A DNA stretch of 64,000 bases. Origin: Candidatus Peregrinibacteria bacterium. Its GTDB lineage: Bacteria > Patescibacteriota > Gracilibacteria > UM-FILTER-43-11. Below the pieces are notes generated by a model that worked only from the letters and a program-made list of their open reading frames with translations, searched no databases and was not told the origin of the DNA. Below are positions 43,274 through 53,368 of this stretch, in pieces. The translations under genes were made by a program, and so were the position numbers. Location: contig JAFGCR010000009.1 of NCBI GenBank assembly GCA_016932495.1, forward strand, positions 1 to 64,000. The letters run 5' to 3'. Numbering within the stretch: the stretch's first letter is position 1; each line of letters begins with the position of its first letter.

Positions 43274-44689
43274 ATGGAATACGAACCCGTAATCGGCATC
43301 GAGATCCACGCGCGGATCAACAGCAAGACCAAGATGTTCTGCCGCTGCAGCAACAACATTTTTAATGAAAAGCCGAATAGCCATGTGTGCGGTATCTGTA
43401 TGGGGCATCCGGGAATGTTGCCCGCCACCAATCAGGAAGCGGTGAAAAAGGGGATCAAGGCGGCCCTGGCTTTGGGGTGCACGATCAACGAGTTTTCCAA
43501 ATTTGACCGCAAGAGTTATTTTTACCCTGACCTCCCTAAAGGCTTCCAGATCTCTCAGTACGATAAGCCGATTTCAGAGCATGGAAAAGTAGTGATCACG
43601 TTGCCGGATAGCACGTCAAAAACCATCGGCATCACCCGTCTGCATCTGGAAGACGATGCGGGAAAGCTCACGCATACGGCAGGGGGCACGCTTGTTGATT
43701 TTAACCGCTCCGGCACGCCTTTAATGGAGATCGTCAGCGAACCGGACATGAGAAGTGTGGAAGAGGCGAGTTTATACGCCCGTCAGATTCAGAAGATCGT
43801 GCGGTATGTGGATGCGTCCGATGCGGACATGGAAAAAGGACAGCTTCGGTTTGATATCAATGTCTCTCTTCGCCCCAAAGGTCAGAAGGAATTCGGCGTG
43901 CGGAGTGAAACTAAAAATCTCAATTCGTTCCGAAGTCTCGAAAAAGCGCTGGAATACGAGATCAAACGCCAAACGGAAATCCTGGAAAGTGGCGGCAAGG
44001 TGGTGCAGGAGACCCGCGGCTGGGATGATAATAAAGAAGTCACCGTCTCTCAGCGGGGCAAAGAAGAGGCCGCGGATTACCGTTATTTCCCCGAACCCGA
44101 CATTCCTCCGCTGGTGGCGACAAAAGAAATGATCGAGGAACTGAAAAAAGAGATTCCCGAACTCGCGCATGCTAAAGCGGATCGTTATCAGTCTGAACTA
44201 AGCCTGCCCGCGGACCATGCCCATCAGCTTTCAGGAAATGCGGCCTTGGCTGATTATTTTGAAAAGGCGTTAGCGGTTTCCGGTGAACCGAAAAAAACCG
44301 CCAACTGGATTTTGTCCGAGTTAATGGCAGTAGAAAAAGACATTACCCATAGTAAATTATCTCCTGAAAATCTTGGTAAACTCATTAAACTTATCGAAGA
44401 CGGTGCGATCTCCGGTAAGATCGCTAAAGATATTTTCCAGGAAGTTTATGAAGGTGATCTGGATCCGGAAAAAGTAGTGGAAGAAAAAGGCTTAAAAGTG
44501 ATGAGTGATACCGGTGAACTGGAAAAGGTCTGCCTGGGAGTCATCGGTAAAAACCCCCAGATCGTGGCTGATTTTAAGGGCGGAAAGGAAAAAGCCATCG
44601 GTGGCCTGGTCGGTCAGGTAATGGCGGCGACCAAAGGCTCTGCTGACCCGAAGATGGTGAATGAGATATTGAGGAAACTTCTTTCTTAA
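43274..44689 (+). CDS. gatB: Aspartyl/glutamyl-tRNA amidotransferase subunit B
   Basis: The kinase-amidase subunit that converts Glu-tRNA-Gln and Asp-tRNA-Asn. The N-terminal VIGIEIHARI motif, Zn-binding Cys (MFCRCSNN and HVCGICMGHPG), YFYPDLPKGFQISQYDKP and the NRSGTPLMEIVSEPD core are present. The C-terminal YqeY-like tRNA-binding domain begins near residue 320. At 471 residues it is normal. I chose the ATG at 43274; a TTG lies two codons earlier. gatA and gatC are not in the window. Confidence 0.97.
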   Translation: MEYEPVIGIEIHARINSKTKMFCRCSNNIFNEKPNSHVCGICMGHPGMLPATNQEAVKKGIKAALALGCTINEFSKFDRKSYFYPDLPKGFQISQYDKPISEHGKVVITLPDSTSKTIGITRLHLEDDAGKLTHTAGGTLVDFNRSGTPLMEIVSEPDMRSVEEASLYARQIQKIVRYVDASDADMEKGQLRFDINVSLRPKGQKEFGVRSETKNLNSFRSLEKALEYEIKRQTEILESGGKVVQETRGWDDNKEVTVSQRGKEEAADYRYFPEPDIPPLVATKEMIEELKKEIPELAHAKADRYQSELSLPADHAHQLSGNAALADYFEKALAVSGEPKKTANWILSELMAVEKDITHSKLSPENLGKLIKLIEDGAISGKIAKDIFQEVYEGDLDPEKVVEEKGLKVMSDTGELEKVCLGVIGKNPQIVADFKGGKEKAIGGLVGQVMAATKGSADPKMVNEILRKLLS

Positions 44690-44692
44690 TTT

Positions 44693-44776
44693 GTCATTTC
44701 GAGCCTGCCGAGAAATCCCTTTATAAAAATTATTAGGTTATTAGATGAGAGATTTCTCCGCGTTGGTCGAAATGAC
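44693..44776. repeat. Gene-less copy of the GIY-YIG element ends, reversed
   Basis: A right-type end (GTCATTTCGAGCCTGCCGAG, 44693-44721) and a left-type end on the other strand (44748-44776, ending GGTCGAAATGAC) are separated by about 26 bp. The order is opposite to that at 25004-25080. Confidence 0.75.
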
Positions 44777-44836
44777 AAAAGGGTATTAAGATACTTTTCC
44801 GTCAACTTTAACCATTCGCCTTTAGAGGTAAAAATA

Positions 44837-44845
44837 TGGTATAAT
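44837..44845 (+). promoter_or_regulatory. Extended -10 promoter of clpP
   Basis: TGGTATAAT fits an extended -10 element (TGnTATAAT); no good -35 is seen. The ATG is 31 bases downstream. Confidence 0.55.
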
Positions 44846-44875
44846 TTATAAGAATTAAAATTAAAAAATAAAATC

Positions 44876-45463
44876 ATGCCCATCATCCCAACCGTCATCG
44901 ATAAAACCCCTGAAGGAGGAGAGCGTGTGTACGACATCTACTCCCGTCTTTTGGAGGAACGTATTATCTTTTTAGGTTCCGCTATTAACGATGAAGTCGC
45001 CAATACGGTGATCGCTCAGCTGCTTTTTCTGGAAAAAGTCGATCCCACCAAAGACATCACGATTTATGTGAATTCTCCGGGTGGTTCCGTTTCCGCCACA
45101 TTGGCCATGTACGACACCATGCAGCTCATTAAATGTGATGTGTCGACCGTTTGCCTCGGCATCGCGGCTTCCGGCGGTTCCATCATCCTGATGGGCGGTA
45201 CTAAGGGTAAGCGTTACATTCTGCCTCATTCCGAAGTCATGATCCATCAGCCGCTGGGCGGCACCGAAGGCCAGGCCACTGATATCGCTATCCATGCCGA
45301 CCACATCGTACAGACCAAAAAATTGCTGAACCAGATGATTGCGAAACACACCGGCCAGACTATGGAACAGGTAGAAAAAGACACCGAGCGTGATAAATTC
45401 ATGCGCGCCAAAGAAGCGCTGGAATACGGCATTGTGGATAAGATCATTGAATCGAAGAAATAA
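44876..45463 (+). CDS. clpP: ATP-dependent Clp protease proteolytic subunit
   Basis: The serine protease barrel that works with Clp ATPases. The catalytic Ser is in [11 protein letters not shown] (usually AASMG), the His in [14 protein letters not shown], and the Asp in [10 protein letters not shown]. The N-terminus [20 protein letters not shown] is typical. At 195 residues it is normal. No clpX follows; the next gene is tgt. Confidence 0.97.
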   Translation: MPIIPTVIDKTPEGGERVYDIYSRLLEERIIFLGSAINDEVANTVIAQLLFLEKVDPTKDITIYVNSPGGSVSATLAMYDTMQLIKCDVSTVCLGIAASGGSIILMGGTKGKRYILPHSEVMIHQPLGGTEGQATDIAIHADHIVQTKKLLNQMIAKHTGQTMEQVEKDTERDKFMRAKEALEYGIVDKIIESKK

Positions 45464-45467
45464 TCTT

Positions 45468-46636
<1,169 letters not shown>

Positions 46637-46638
<2 letters not shown>

Positions 46639-46674
46639 TCTGAAGGCGGGATTCGCGAATCCCGCCTTCAGATT
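46637..46674. repeat. Perfect 38-bp REP-type palindrome after tgt
   Basis: The left half (AATCTGAAGGCGGGATTCG, 46637-46655) is the exact reverse complement of 46656-46674. It begins inside the tgt stop codon and is followed by TTT, so it may also act as a terminator. The outer GAAGGCG/CGCCTTC matches the palindrome inside the transposase gene. Confidence 0.85.
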
Positions 46675-46695
46675 TTCGGATAATCCGGCTTGCCA

Positions 46696-47043
46696 ATGAA
46701 CCTCCCCCCTCAATCACAACTCACCGATAAAAAATACAACGAGATCCTGCGCCTGATCGGTCAGCTGGGGGTTGATTTGGATGACATCGAGGAAAAATTC
46801 ATCCACGGGGGCGGTCGGGGCGGCCAGAAGCTCAACAAAGCCACCAACGCCGTTCAGCTGCGCCATCTGCCCACAGGCATTATCATCAAATACCAGAAGC
46901 ACCGCGAGCGGGCCATGAACCGCATTTTAGCTTTGAGAGAGCTTTTGGACAAACTCAATCCGGATTCCAGAAAGGCAAAGGCCATCGAAAAAATCCGCAA
47001 ACAGAAAAAACGGAGACAGCGGAGGATGCGCCCGCCGGAATGA
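46696..47043 (+). CDS. Small GGQ release-factor-like protein
   Basis: A single RF-1-type domain with GGGRGGQKLNKATNAVQLRH, carrying the GGQ that triggers peptidyl-tRNA hydrolysis, followed by a basic C-terminal tail (KKRRQRRMRPPE). It lacks codon-recognition domains. It resembles rescue factors of the ArfB and mtRF-R/C12orf65 type that release peptides from stalled ribosomes; which one is not certain. At 115 residues it is short for ArfB. An upstream TTG at 46690 is also possible. Confidence 0.8.
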   Translation: MNLPPQSQLTDKKYNEILRLIGQLGVDLDDIEEKFIHGGGRGGQKLNKATNAVQLRHLPTGIIIKYQKHRERAMNRILALRELLDKLNPDSRKAKAIEKIRKQKKRRQRRMRPPE

Positions 47044-47397
47044 TCATTCCGTTATTCCGTCCAGCATATCACCCAAATTGCCGACCTGCCCGGCCGTGTC
47101 TTTAAGGCTGTCGAGTGTTTGGTAAAAGTCCGTGTACTGGCCGCTGATCTGGTCGATCAGGCCGCTCGTTCGGATATATTTGAAAAAATAAACCCCGCCC
47201 ACGATCGGCAGGACGATAAAGACCAGGAAGAAAAGAAAGCTGATGATCCCGCGGAAGATGGCGATCCCGCGGACGGTCCGCTGGTATTTCAGCATCTGGT
47301 CCATTTTGGCCTCCAGGCTGGACAGATCCGGTCCCTGGGCCGTCGTTTTTGCGGAGGTGACTTTACCTTCTTTATCCAGATCGTCTAAATTTTGCAT
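47044..47397 (-). CDS. Small single-pass membrane protein
   Basis: 117 residues with a charged N-terminus, a predicted coiled coil, one long hydrophobic segment (about 49-72, IISFLFFLVFIVLPIVGGVY), and an amphipathic C-terminal helix. Not recognised. It is 10 bases downstream of aspS in the same direction, and its stop abuts the convergent GGQ gene. Confidence 0.7.
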   Translation of the reverse strand: MQNLDDLDKEGKVTSAKTTAQGPDLSSLEAKMDQMLKYQRTVRGIAIFRGIISFLFFLVFIVLPIVGGVYFFKYIRTSGLIDQISGQYTDFYQTLDSLKDTAGQVGNLGDMLDGITE

Positions 47398-47407
47398 GAT
47401 GAGGGGG

Positions 47408-49177
47408 TTATTTTTTATGAAGAATTTGAATATTGGCTTCTTTTATATCCTTTTCCGGCATTTCAGACGGCGCGCCAAGCGTCAGGTCTTTGGCTTTCTG
47501 GTCTTTGGGGAAGGCAATGACTTCACGGATGTTAGGTTCGTCGGCAAAAAGCATGATCAGCCGGTCCAGCCCCCAGGCAATTCCTCCATGGGGCGGCGCG
47601 CCGTAACGGAATGCTTCGAGTATGTGGCCGAAGCGCGCTTCCGCGTCCTGCGGGCTGATTTTTAGGATCTCGAAGATCTGCTGCTGGAGTTTGTGCTCAT
47701 GGATACGGATGCTCCCTCCGCCGATTTCATTGCCGTTTAAAATGATGTCGTAGGCGATGGCGCGGGCTTTGACCGGGTCGCGCTCCAGGAGTTCCCGGTC
47801 CTCGTCCATCGGCCGGGTAAAAGGATGATGCATGGCGGCGAGCTGGCCGGTTTCTTTTTCAAATTCAAAAAGCGGAAACTCATTCACCCAGCAGTATGAA
47901 AAGACATTTGGATCCATCAGTCCCAGCTTTTCGCCGCAGTAAAGCCGCACCTGCCCCAGCACATCACAGGCGGTTGTAAACTGGTCGGCCGCAAAAAAGA
48001 CAATGTCACCCGTTTTGGCACCGGTGGCTTTTGTGACCCCTTCCGCGATCTCATCACTCAGGAATTTAAGGATGGGAGATTTGATCCCTTCTTTTTTATA
48101 CACAAGGTAGGCCAGTCCTTTGGCGCCGTAGACTTTGGCCAGTTCCTCCAGTTTATCCAGCTCACTGCGGGACCAGTCGGCCACCCCTTTCACTTTCAGC
48201 GCTTTCACCACGCCGCCCGCTTCCACTGTACCGGAAAAGACTTTAAAATCCGATTTCTCCACAACATCAGAAACGTCCGTCAGCTCCATGTTAAAGCGGA
48301 GATCCGGCTTATCGGAGCCAAAGCGGTTCATGGCTTCATGCCAGGTGAAAATCGGAAAAGGGTTTTCTTTGATCTGTTTTGTGGGGGCGAATTTCCGGGT
48401 AAGGTTGATGAACAGTTTTTCGTTGATGGCCATCACGTCTTTCTCCTCCGCGAAACTCATTTCAAGATCCAGCTGGGTGAATTCCGGCTGGCGGTCGCCT
48501 CGCTGGTCTTCGTCGCGGAAACAGCGGGCGATCTGGAAGTATTTATCCATCCCCGCAATCATCAGGAGCTGTTTGAGCTGCTGGGGGCTCTGGGGAAGTA
48601 CAAAGAATTTGCCCGGATAAAGGCGGGAAGGCACCAGATATTCACGGCTGCCTTCGGGGGTCCCCTTAATAAGGATCGGGGTTTCCACTTCCACAAACCC
48701 GTCTTTATCCAGAAAGTCCCGGATTTCCTTGATCATTTTATGGCGGAGTACCAGGTTATCCCTCATCCGGTCATGGCGAAGATCGAGGTAACGGTATTTA
48801 AGCCGAAGTTCTTCACCCACTGGTTTTTCCTGGTCGATCTCAAAAGGGGGTGTTTTGGATTCATTCAGGATCTCGATCTGATTGATATAGACTTCGATGT
48901 CTCCCGTTTTCATGTTCCTGTTTTCCTGCCCTTTGATCCGGTTTCTGACTCCGCCAGTTACTTTCAGTACAAATTCCGGCCGGATTTTTTCCGCCGCTTC
49001 CCAGCTTTTTTTATCAAATTCAGGGTCAAAAACGACCTGGGTCAGGCCATAACGGTCTCTGAGGTCGATAAAGATCACGCCGCCATGATCGCGCCGCCGG
49101 TGGACCCATCCGCTTAAGGTCACCGTTTTTCCTTTGTCCGATGCAGTCAGTTCTCCGCAGGTATGGGTTCGGTACAT
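47408..49177 (-). CDS. aspS: Aspartyl-tRNA synthetase
   Basis: Class II synthetase. The N-terminal OB fold (VTLSGWVHRRRDHGGVIFID) is followed by the catalytic core with motif 2 (FRDEDQRGDRQPEFTQLDLE), the bacterial GAD insertion, and motif 3 (GIAWGLDRLIMLF). With 589 residues it has the full bacterial length. I start at the ATG 49177 (MYRTHTCGEL), which follows AATTAATA as in rplL and rpsT; an ATG five codons earlier is possible. The cell also has gatB, so a nondiscriminating enzyme is possible but not shown. Confidence 0.97.
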   Translation of the reverse strand: MYRTHTCGELTASDKGKTVTLSGWVHRRRDHGGVIFIDLRDRYGLTQVVFDPEFDKKSWEAAEKIRPEFVLKVTGGVRNRIKGQENRNMKTGDIEVYINQIEILNESKTPPFEIDQEKPVGEELRLKYRYLDLRHDRMRDNLVLRHKMIKEIRDFLDKDGFVEVETPILIKGTPEGSREYLVPSRLYPGKFFVLPQSPQQLKQLLMIAGMDKYFQIARCFRDEDQRGDRQPEFTQLDLEMSFAEEKDVMAINEKLFINLTRKFAPTKQIKENPFPIFTWHEAMNRFGSDKPDLRFNMELTDVSDVVEKSDFKVFSGTVEAGGVVKALKVKGVADWSRSELDKLEELAKVYGAKGLAYLVYKKEGIKSPILKFLSDEIAEGVTKATGAKTGDIVFFAADQFTTACDVLGQVRLYCGEKLGLMDPNVFSYCWVNEFPLFEFEKETGQLAAMHHPFTRPMDEDRELLERDPVKARAIAYDIILNGNEIGGGSIRIHEHKLQQQIFEILKISPQDAEARFGHILEAFRYGAPPHGGIAWGLDRLIMLFADEPNIREVIAFPKDQKAKDLTLGAPSEMPEKDIKEANIQILHKK

Positions 49178-49192
49178 ATTATTAATTTTCAT

Positions 49193-49276
49193 TTAGTAAT
49201 TTTCAATTTTCATTTCATTTAAAAAATTTTAAAACTTACTGATTGGTTTGAAAATTGAAAACTGAAAATTTAAAAA
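49193..49276. repeat. Inverted heptamer arrays between tsaC and aspS
   Basis: TTTTCAATTTTCATTTCATTTAA on one side faces GAAAATT GAAAACT GAAAATT on the other, in 7-bp steps. No gene inside. Confidence 0.6.
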
Positions 49277-49319
49277 ATTGCCTCGATTATTTTAAGTTAA
49301 TTTCAAGACAGAGGCAAAT

Positions 49320-49961
49320 CTATTCCTTCACATCAATCCCCAGGATCCCTTCCAGCTGGGAGGCAGTAATAGGCCCTTTGCGGACGATGCGGATATGGTC
49401 GCTTTCCACTTTGATGACTGTTGAAGCTTTGTCGTGGCGCGTGATCTTCCCCTCAAAGACCAGGTCGGGCTGATGTGGTTTGCCTTTGAAGCGTTCCACC
49501 ACTTCTTCATGGCTGAAGCAAAGCGGTTCGCCGGAAGGGTTGGCGCTGGTGGTAACAAGCGGCCCGCCCCAGGCGCGCAGAATATCCTGAGTGGAATCAT
49601 GCATCGGCACCCGAAGGCCGATCAGCGGAGTTTCCGGAAAATAGGTTTCCGGAACAGCCGGCCCTTTGGGAAGAAGCAGGGTAACCGCACTGGGGAAAAG
49701 GTGATGGGATATAAACCGGCTGAACTCGTCCAGCTGCACATAATGTTCCATTCTGAGCTGTTCCGGCACCGAGATCATGATGCTCATGGGCTTATTGAAA
49801 TCCCGGCCCTTGATCGCCTGCACGTTTTTAACCGCTTTTGGGTTCATCATGTCCGCGGCCAGGCCGTAACAGGTGTCCGTGGAATGCGCGATAACCCCGC
49901 CCTTTTTCAGGACGTCCACAGCATCACGCAAAGTATCCGGGTTAAAAGGGACTGTTTTCAT
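49320..49961 (-). CDS. tsaC: Threonylcarbamoyl-AMP synthase (YrdC/Sua5 domain)
   Basis: Makes the threonylcarbamoyl-AMP used for the t6A modification of tRNA position 37. Motifs: KKGGVIAHSTDTCYGLAADM, IKGRDFNKPMSIM, PSAVTLLLPK, IGLRVPMHD and TTSANPSGEP. With 213 residues it is the short YrdC form without the Sua5 C-terminal domain. It is divergent from carB; the intervening 65 bases hold the carB promoter. Confidence 0.93.
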   Translation of the reverse strand: MKTVPFNPDTLRDAVDVLKKGGVIAHSTDTCYGLAADMMNPKAVKNVQAIKGRDFNKPMSIMISVPEQLRMEHYVQLDEFSRFISHHLFPSAVTLLLPKGPAVPETYFPETPLIGLRVPMHDSTQDILRAWGGPLVTTSANPSGEPLCFSHEEVVERFKGKPHQPDLVFEGKITRHDKASTVIKVESDHIRIVRKGPITASQLEGILGIDVKE

Positions 49962-49987
49962 AACGACACGACGATACAGTAAAATGA

Positions 49988-50016
49988 TTGAAAATTGAAA
50001 TAAAATCCACTACACT
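49988..50016 (+). promoter_or_regulatory. Promoter of carB
   Basis: TTGAAA (49988-49993) and TACACT (50011-50016) are 17 bp apart. The predicted start point is only 3-5 bases before the ATG at 50027, so the mRNA may be nearly leaderless. Confidence 0.5.
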
Positions 50017-50026
50017 AATCTGGAAA

Positions 50027-53000
50027 ATGACCAAGACCATTAAAAAAATATTATTGCTCGGCTCAGGCGCCTTGAAAATAGGTGAGGCGGGTGAGTTCGA
50101 TTATTCCGGTTCACAGGCCATCAAGGCGTTTAAGGAAGAGGGGATAAAAGTCGTCCTCATCAACCCAAACATCGCCACCAACCAGACCTCTAAGGGGCTG
50201 GCGGATAAGATCTATTTTCTGCCGGTCACGCCTTATTTTGTGGAGCAGGTGATCAAAAAAGAAAAACCCGATGCCATTGCCCTGAGCTTTGGCGGGCAGA
50301 CGGCGCTGAATTGCGGCGTGGCGCTTTTTGAAAGCGGCATTCTGAAAAAATATAAAGTCCAGGTGCTCGGCACACCCGTCAGGTCCATCCAGCTCACCGA
50401 AGACCGCCAGCTGTTTAAAGACGCGCTGGCAGAAATCAGGATAAAATCCCCCTTAAGCGTGGCCTGCACCACCATTCCGCAGGCGAAAAAGGCGGCCGTG
50501 AAGATCGGTTTTCCGGTTATGGTCCGCGCCGCTTTCGCGTTAGGCGGTTTGGGGTCAGGAGTCGCTAAAAATCAGGCAGAACTCAATACAGTCCTTAAAA
50601 AAGCGTTTGCCGCTTCGCCTCAAGTATTGGTCGAGGAATATCTGAAAGGCTGGAAGGAGATCGAATACGAAGTGGTGCGGGATAGTAAAGACAACTGCAT
50701 CACCGTCTGTAATATGGAGAATTTCGATCCGCTGGGAATCCACACGGGCGAATCCATCGTTATCGCGCCCAGCCAGACGCTCACGAACCATGAATACCAG
50801 AAACTCCGCAATCTCGCGCTTAAAACTATCCGGCATCTTAAGATCGTGGGCGAATGCAATATCCAGTACGCGCTTGACCCGAAATCCGATGATTACCGGG
50901 TGATCGAAGTCAATGCCCGCCTGTCCCGTTCTTCTGCCCTTGCCTCCAAGGCTACCGGTTACCCGCTGGCGTATGTGGCCGCCAAACTGGGATTAGGGTA
51001 CGGACTGACGGAACTAAAGAACGCGGTTACCCAAAAGACCTGCGCCTGCTTTGAACCGGCGCTGGATTATGTGGCGCTTAAAATCCCGCGCTGGGACCTG
51101 AATAAATTTCGTAAGGTGAGCGAGGTGATCAGCTCCGAGATGAAATCAGTGGGGGAGGTGATGGCGCTCGGGCGGAATTTTGAAGAAGTCCTGCAAAAGG
51201 GCCTCCGCATGATCCAGATCGGCGCGTATGGTCTGGAGCCGGATATGTTTGAATTTAAAAATCTGAAAGAAGCGGTCGAAACACCCACTCCCCGCCGTCC
51301 GTTTGCCTTGGCACAGGCGGTCGATAAAGGATATTCAGTCGAAAAGTTATACAAACTCACCGGCATCGATCCCTGGTTTTTACATAAGATTAAAAACATC
51401 CGCAAGATCGCCAAAAAGGTCAGAAAAGCCAAATCGCTTACCAGTATCTCCGAAGACCTGATGCGAATGGCCAAAAAAGCCGGTTTTTCCGATAAGCAGA
51501 TCGCCCGGATCTTAAAGGGGGATGAGATGACGGTGAGGGAATACCGGAAAAAACTGGGCGTCACCCCCGTCGTTAAACAGATCGACACCCTGGCCGCCGA
51601 ATTCCCTGCCAAGACCAACTACCTGTACATGACCTACTGGGGAGATAAAGATGATATCTCTTTTAAAAATTCGAAATTCGAAATTCGAAATTCGAAATTG
51701 AAGTCAAAAAAAGCGGTTGTAATAGGCTCAGGCCCGTATTGCATCGGCTCTTCCGTCGAGTTTGATTGGTGTTGTGTGAACGCGGTCAAGACTCTGCACA
51801 AAAAAGGATATGAATCCATTATGGTCAATTACAATCCGGAAACGGTGAGTACGGATTTTGATGAATGCGATAAGCTTTATTTTGATGAGCTCAGTCACGA
51901 ACGGGTCCTCGACATCGCGGATAAGGAAAAGCCTGATGGAACCGTCGTTTCGATGGGTGGGCAGATTCCCAACAACCTGGCACTTCGATTGGCGGAAACC
52001 GGCGTAAAGATCATGGGCACCTCCGTGAAAGACATCGACCGGGCGGAATCCCGCGATAAATTCTCCGCCCTTCTGGATGAACTCAAAGTCGATCAGCCGG
52101 AATGGAAGGCCTTTACTAAAATCGAAGACGCCTACCGGTTTGCGGATAAGGTCGGCTATCCCGTTCTGGTCCGCCCCAGTTATGTGCTGTCGGGTGCGGC
52201 CATGCGGGTAGCGCATAACCACGAAGAGCTGGAGGATTTCTTAGGCAAAGCCGTCCGCGTGAACACCGAAGCGCCCGTGGTGATCAGTAAATTCATGGTG
52301 GGCGCGCGGGAGATCGAAATGGACGCCGTGGCCCATAAAGGAAAGGTATTGATTTACGCCATCAGCGAACACGTGGAAGACGCGGGCGTACACAGCGGCG
52401 ATGCGACTATCGTATTGCCTCCGCAACGGACGTATTTAGAGACCCTGCGGCGTGTGAAAAAGATCGGCAAAGCCATTGCCAAGTCCCTTAAAATAACCGG
52501 TCCGTTCAACATCCAGTTCCTGGCCAAAGACAACCGTATCAAAGTGATCGAATGCAATCTGCGCGCCAGCCGGTCTTTCCCGTTTGTTTCCAAAGTCACC
52601 AAATACAACTTCATCGAGATCGCCATGAGAGCCATGGTCGGCGATGTGGATAAAAATGCCCGTTACCAGACGGTCGATCTGGATTATGTGGGCGTGAAAT
52701 TTCCTCAGTTCAGCTTCCCCCGGCTTAAAGGGGCCGACCCGGTACTCGGCGTCGAGATGGCCAGTACGGGTGAGGTGGCTTGCTTTGGAAATGATTTTGA
52801 GGCCGCCTTCCTTAAATCCTATTTGGCGGTGGGGTATAAAATACCCAAAAAGAACATCCTGCTTTCTGTTGGCCGGTTGAAAGACAAAGTCAGTATGCTT
52901 GGTGCTATCCGTCAGCTTGAAACAATGAAATTTAATCTTTTCGCCACAGAAGGAACGGCAAATTTTTTAAAGGAAAACGGCATCAAAACGACCAAAATCC

Positions 53001-53254
53001 ACAAAGTTTCCACCAAAAAAAGCCCGAATATAACCGACTACGTTAAAAACGGAAAGATCGACCTGGCCATCGTCATCCCCACCAAATACGCGCATGATGA
53101 AGTGACAGCCGGTTACCAGATCCGTCGGATGGCTGTGGATCAGCACATCCCGCTGCTCACCAACATCCAGTTCGCCAAAGCCCTGATCCGTTCTATCGAG
53201 AAGTATCGGATTGAGGATTTGGAGATAAAGGAATGGGGGGAGTATAGGAATTAA
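50027..53254 (+). CDS. carB: Carbamoyl-phosphate synthase large subunit
   Basis: Makes carbamoyl phosphate for pyrimidines and arginine. Both halves are present: N-half LLGSGALKIGEAGEFDYSGS and ATP-grasp around 110-400; C-half AVVIGSGPYCIGSSVEFDWC followed by the second ATP-grasp and a C-terminal allosteric domain (about 930-1060, LFATEGTANFLKENGIKT). The junction of the halves (residues about 546-560, [16 protein letters not shown]) is encoded by an AAATTCG heptamer array (51667-51699). At 1075 residues the length is normal. carA is not adjacent. The start at 50027 fits the family better than an upstream ATG at 49988. Confidence 0.96.
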   Translation: MTKTIKKILLLGSGALKIGEAGEFDYSGSQAIKAFKEEGIKVVLINPNIATNQTSKGLADKIYFLPVTPYFVEQVIKKEKPDAIALSFGGQTALNCGVALFESGILKKYKVQVLGTPVRSIQLTEDRQLFKDALAEIRIKSPLSVACTTIPQAKKAAVKIGFPVMVRAAFALGGLGSGVAKNQAELNTVLKKAFAASPQVLVEEYLKGWKEIEYEVVRDSKDNCITVCNMENFDPLGIHTGESIVIAPSQTLTNHEYQKLRNLALKTIRHLKIVGECNIQYALDPKSDDYRVIEVNARLSRSSALASKATGYPLAYVAAKLGLGYGLTELKNAVTQKTCACFEPALDYVALKIPRWDLNKFRKVSEVISSEMKSVGEVMALGRNFEEVLQKGLRMIQIGAYGLEPDMFEFKNLKEAVETPTPRRPFALAQAVDKGYSVEKLYKLTGIDPWFLHKIKNIRKIAKKVRKAKSLTSISEDLMRMAKKAGFSDKQIARILKGDEMTVREYRKKLGVTPVVKQIDTLAAEFPAKTNYLYMTYWGDKDDISFKNSKFEIRNSKLKSKKAVVIGSGPYCIGSSVEFDWCCVNAVKTLHKKGYESIMVNYNPETVSTDFDECDKLYFDELSHERVLDIADKEKPDGTVVSMGGQIPNNLALRLAETGVKIMGTSVKDIDRAESRDKFSALLDELKVDQPEWKAFTKIEDAYRFADKVGYPVLVRPSYVLSGAAMRVAHNHEELEDFLGKAVRVNTEAPVVISKFMVGAREIEMDAVAHKGKVLIYAISEHVEDAGVHSGDATIVLPPQRTYLETLRRVKKIGKAIAKSLKITGPFNIQFLAKDNRIKVIECNLRASRSFPFVSKVTKYNFIEIAMRAMVGDVDKNARYQTVDLDYVGVKFPQFSFPRLKGADPVLGVEMASTGEVACFGNDFEAAFLKSYLAVGYKIPKKNILLSVGRLKDKVSMLGAIRQLETMKFNLFATEGTANFLKENGIKTTKIHKVSTKKSPNITDYVKNGKIDLAIVIPTKYAHDEVTAGYQIRRMAVDQHIPLLTNIQFAKALIRSIEKYRIEDLEIKEWGEYRN
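51667..51699 (+). repeat. AAATTCG heptamer array inside carB
   Basis: Four AAATTCG units plus AAATT, in frame, at the linker between the two carB halves. It is the same array as in tgt (46040-46073). Confidence 0.9.
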
Positions 53255-53368
53255 GGGATTTTTTTATTATTATAAAATAATTTATAATTTTTGTCATAAG
53301 AAAATATTTGAATCTAAATATTCTATTACATATCATGATAAACGAATTAATATGTTAAATTTTATAAA

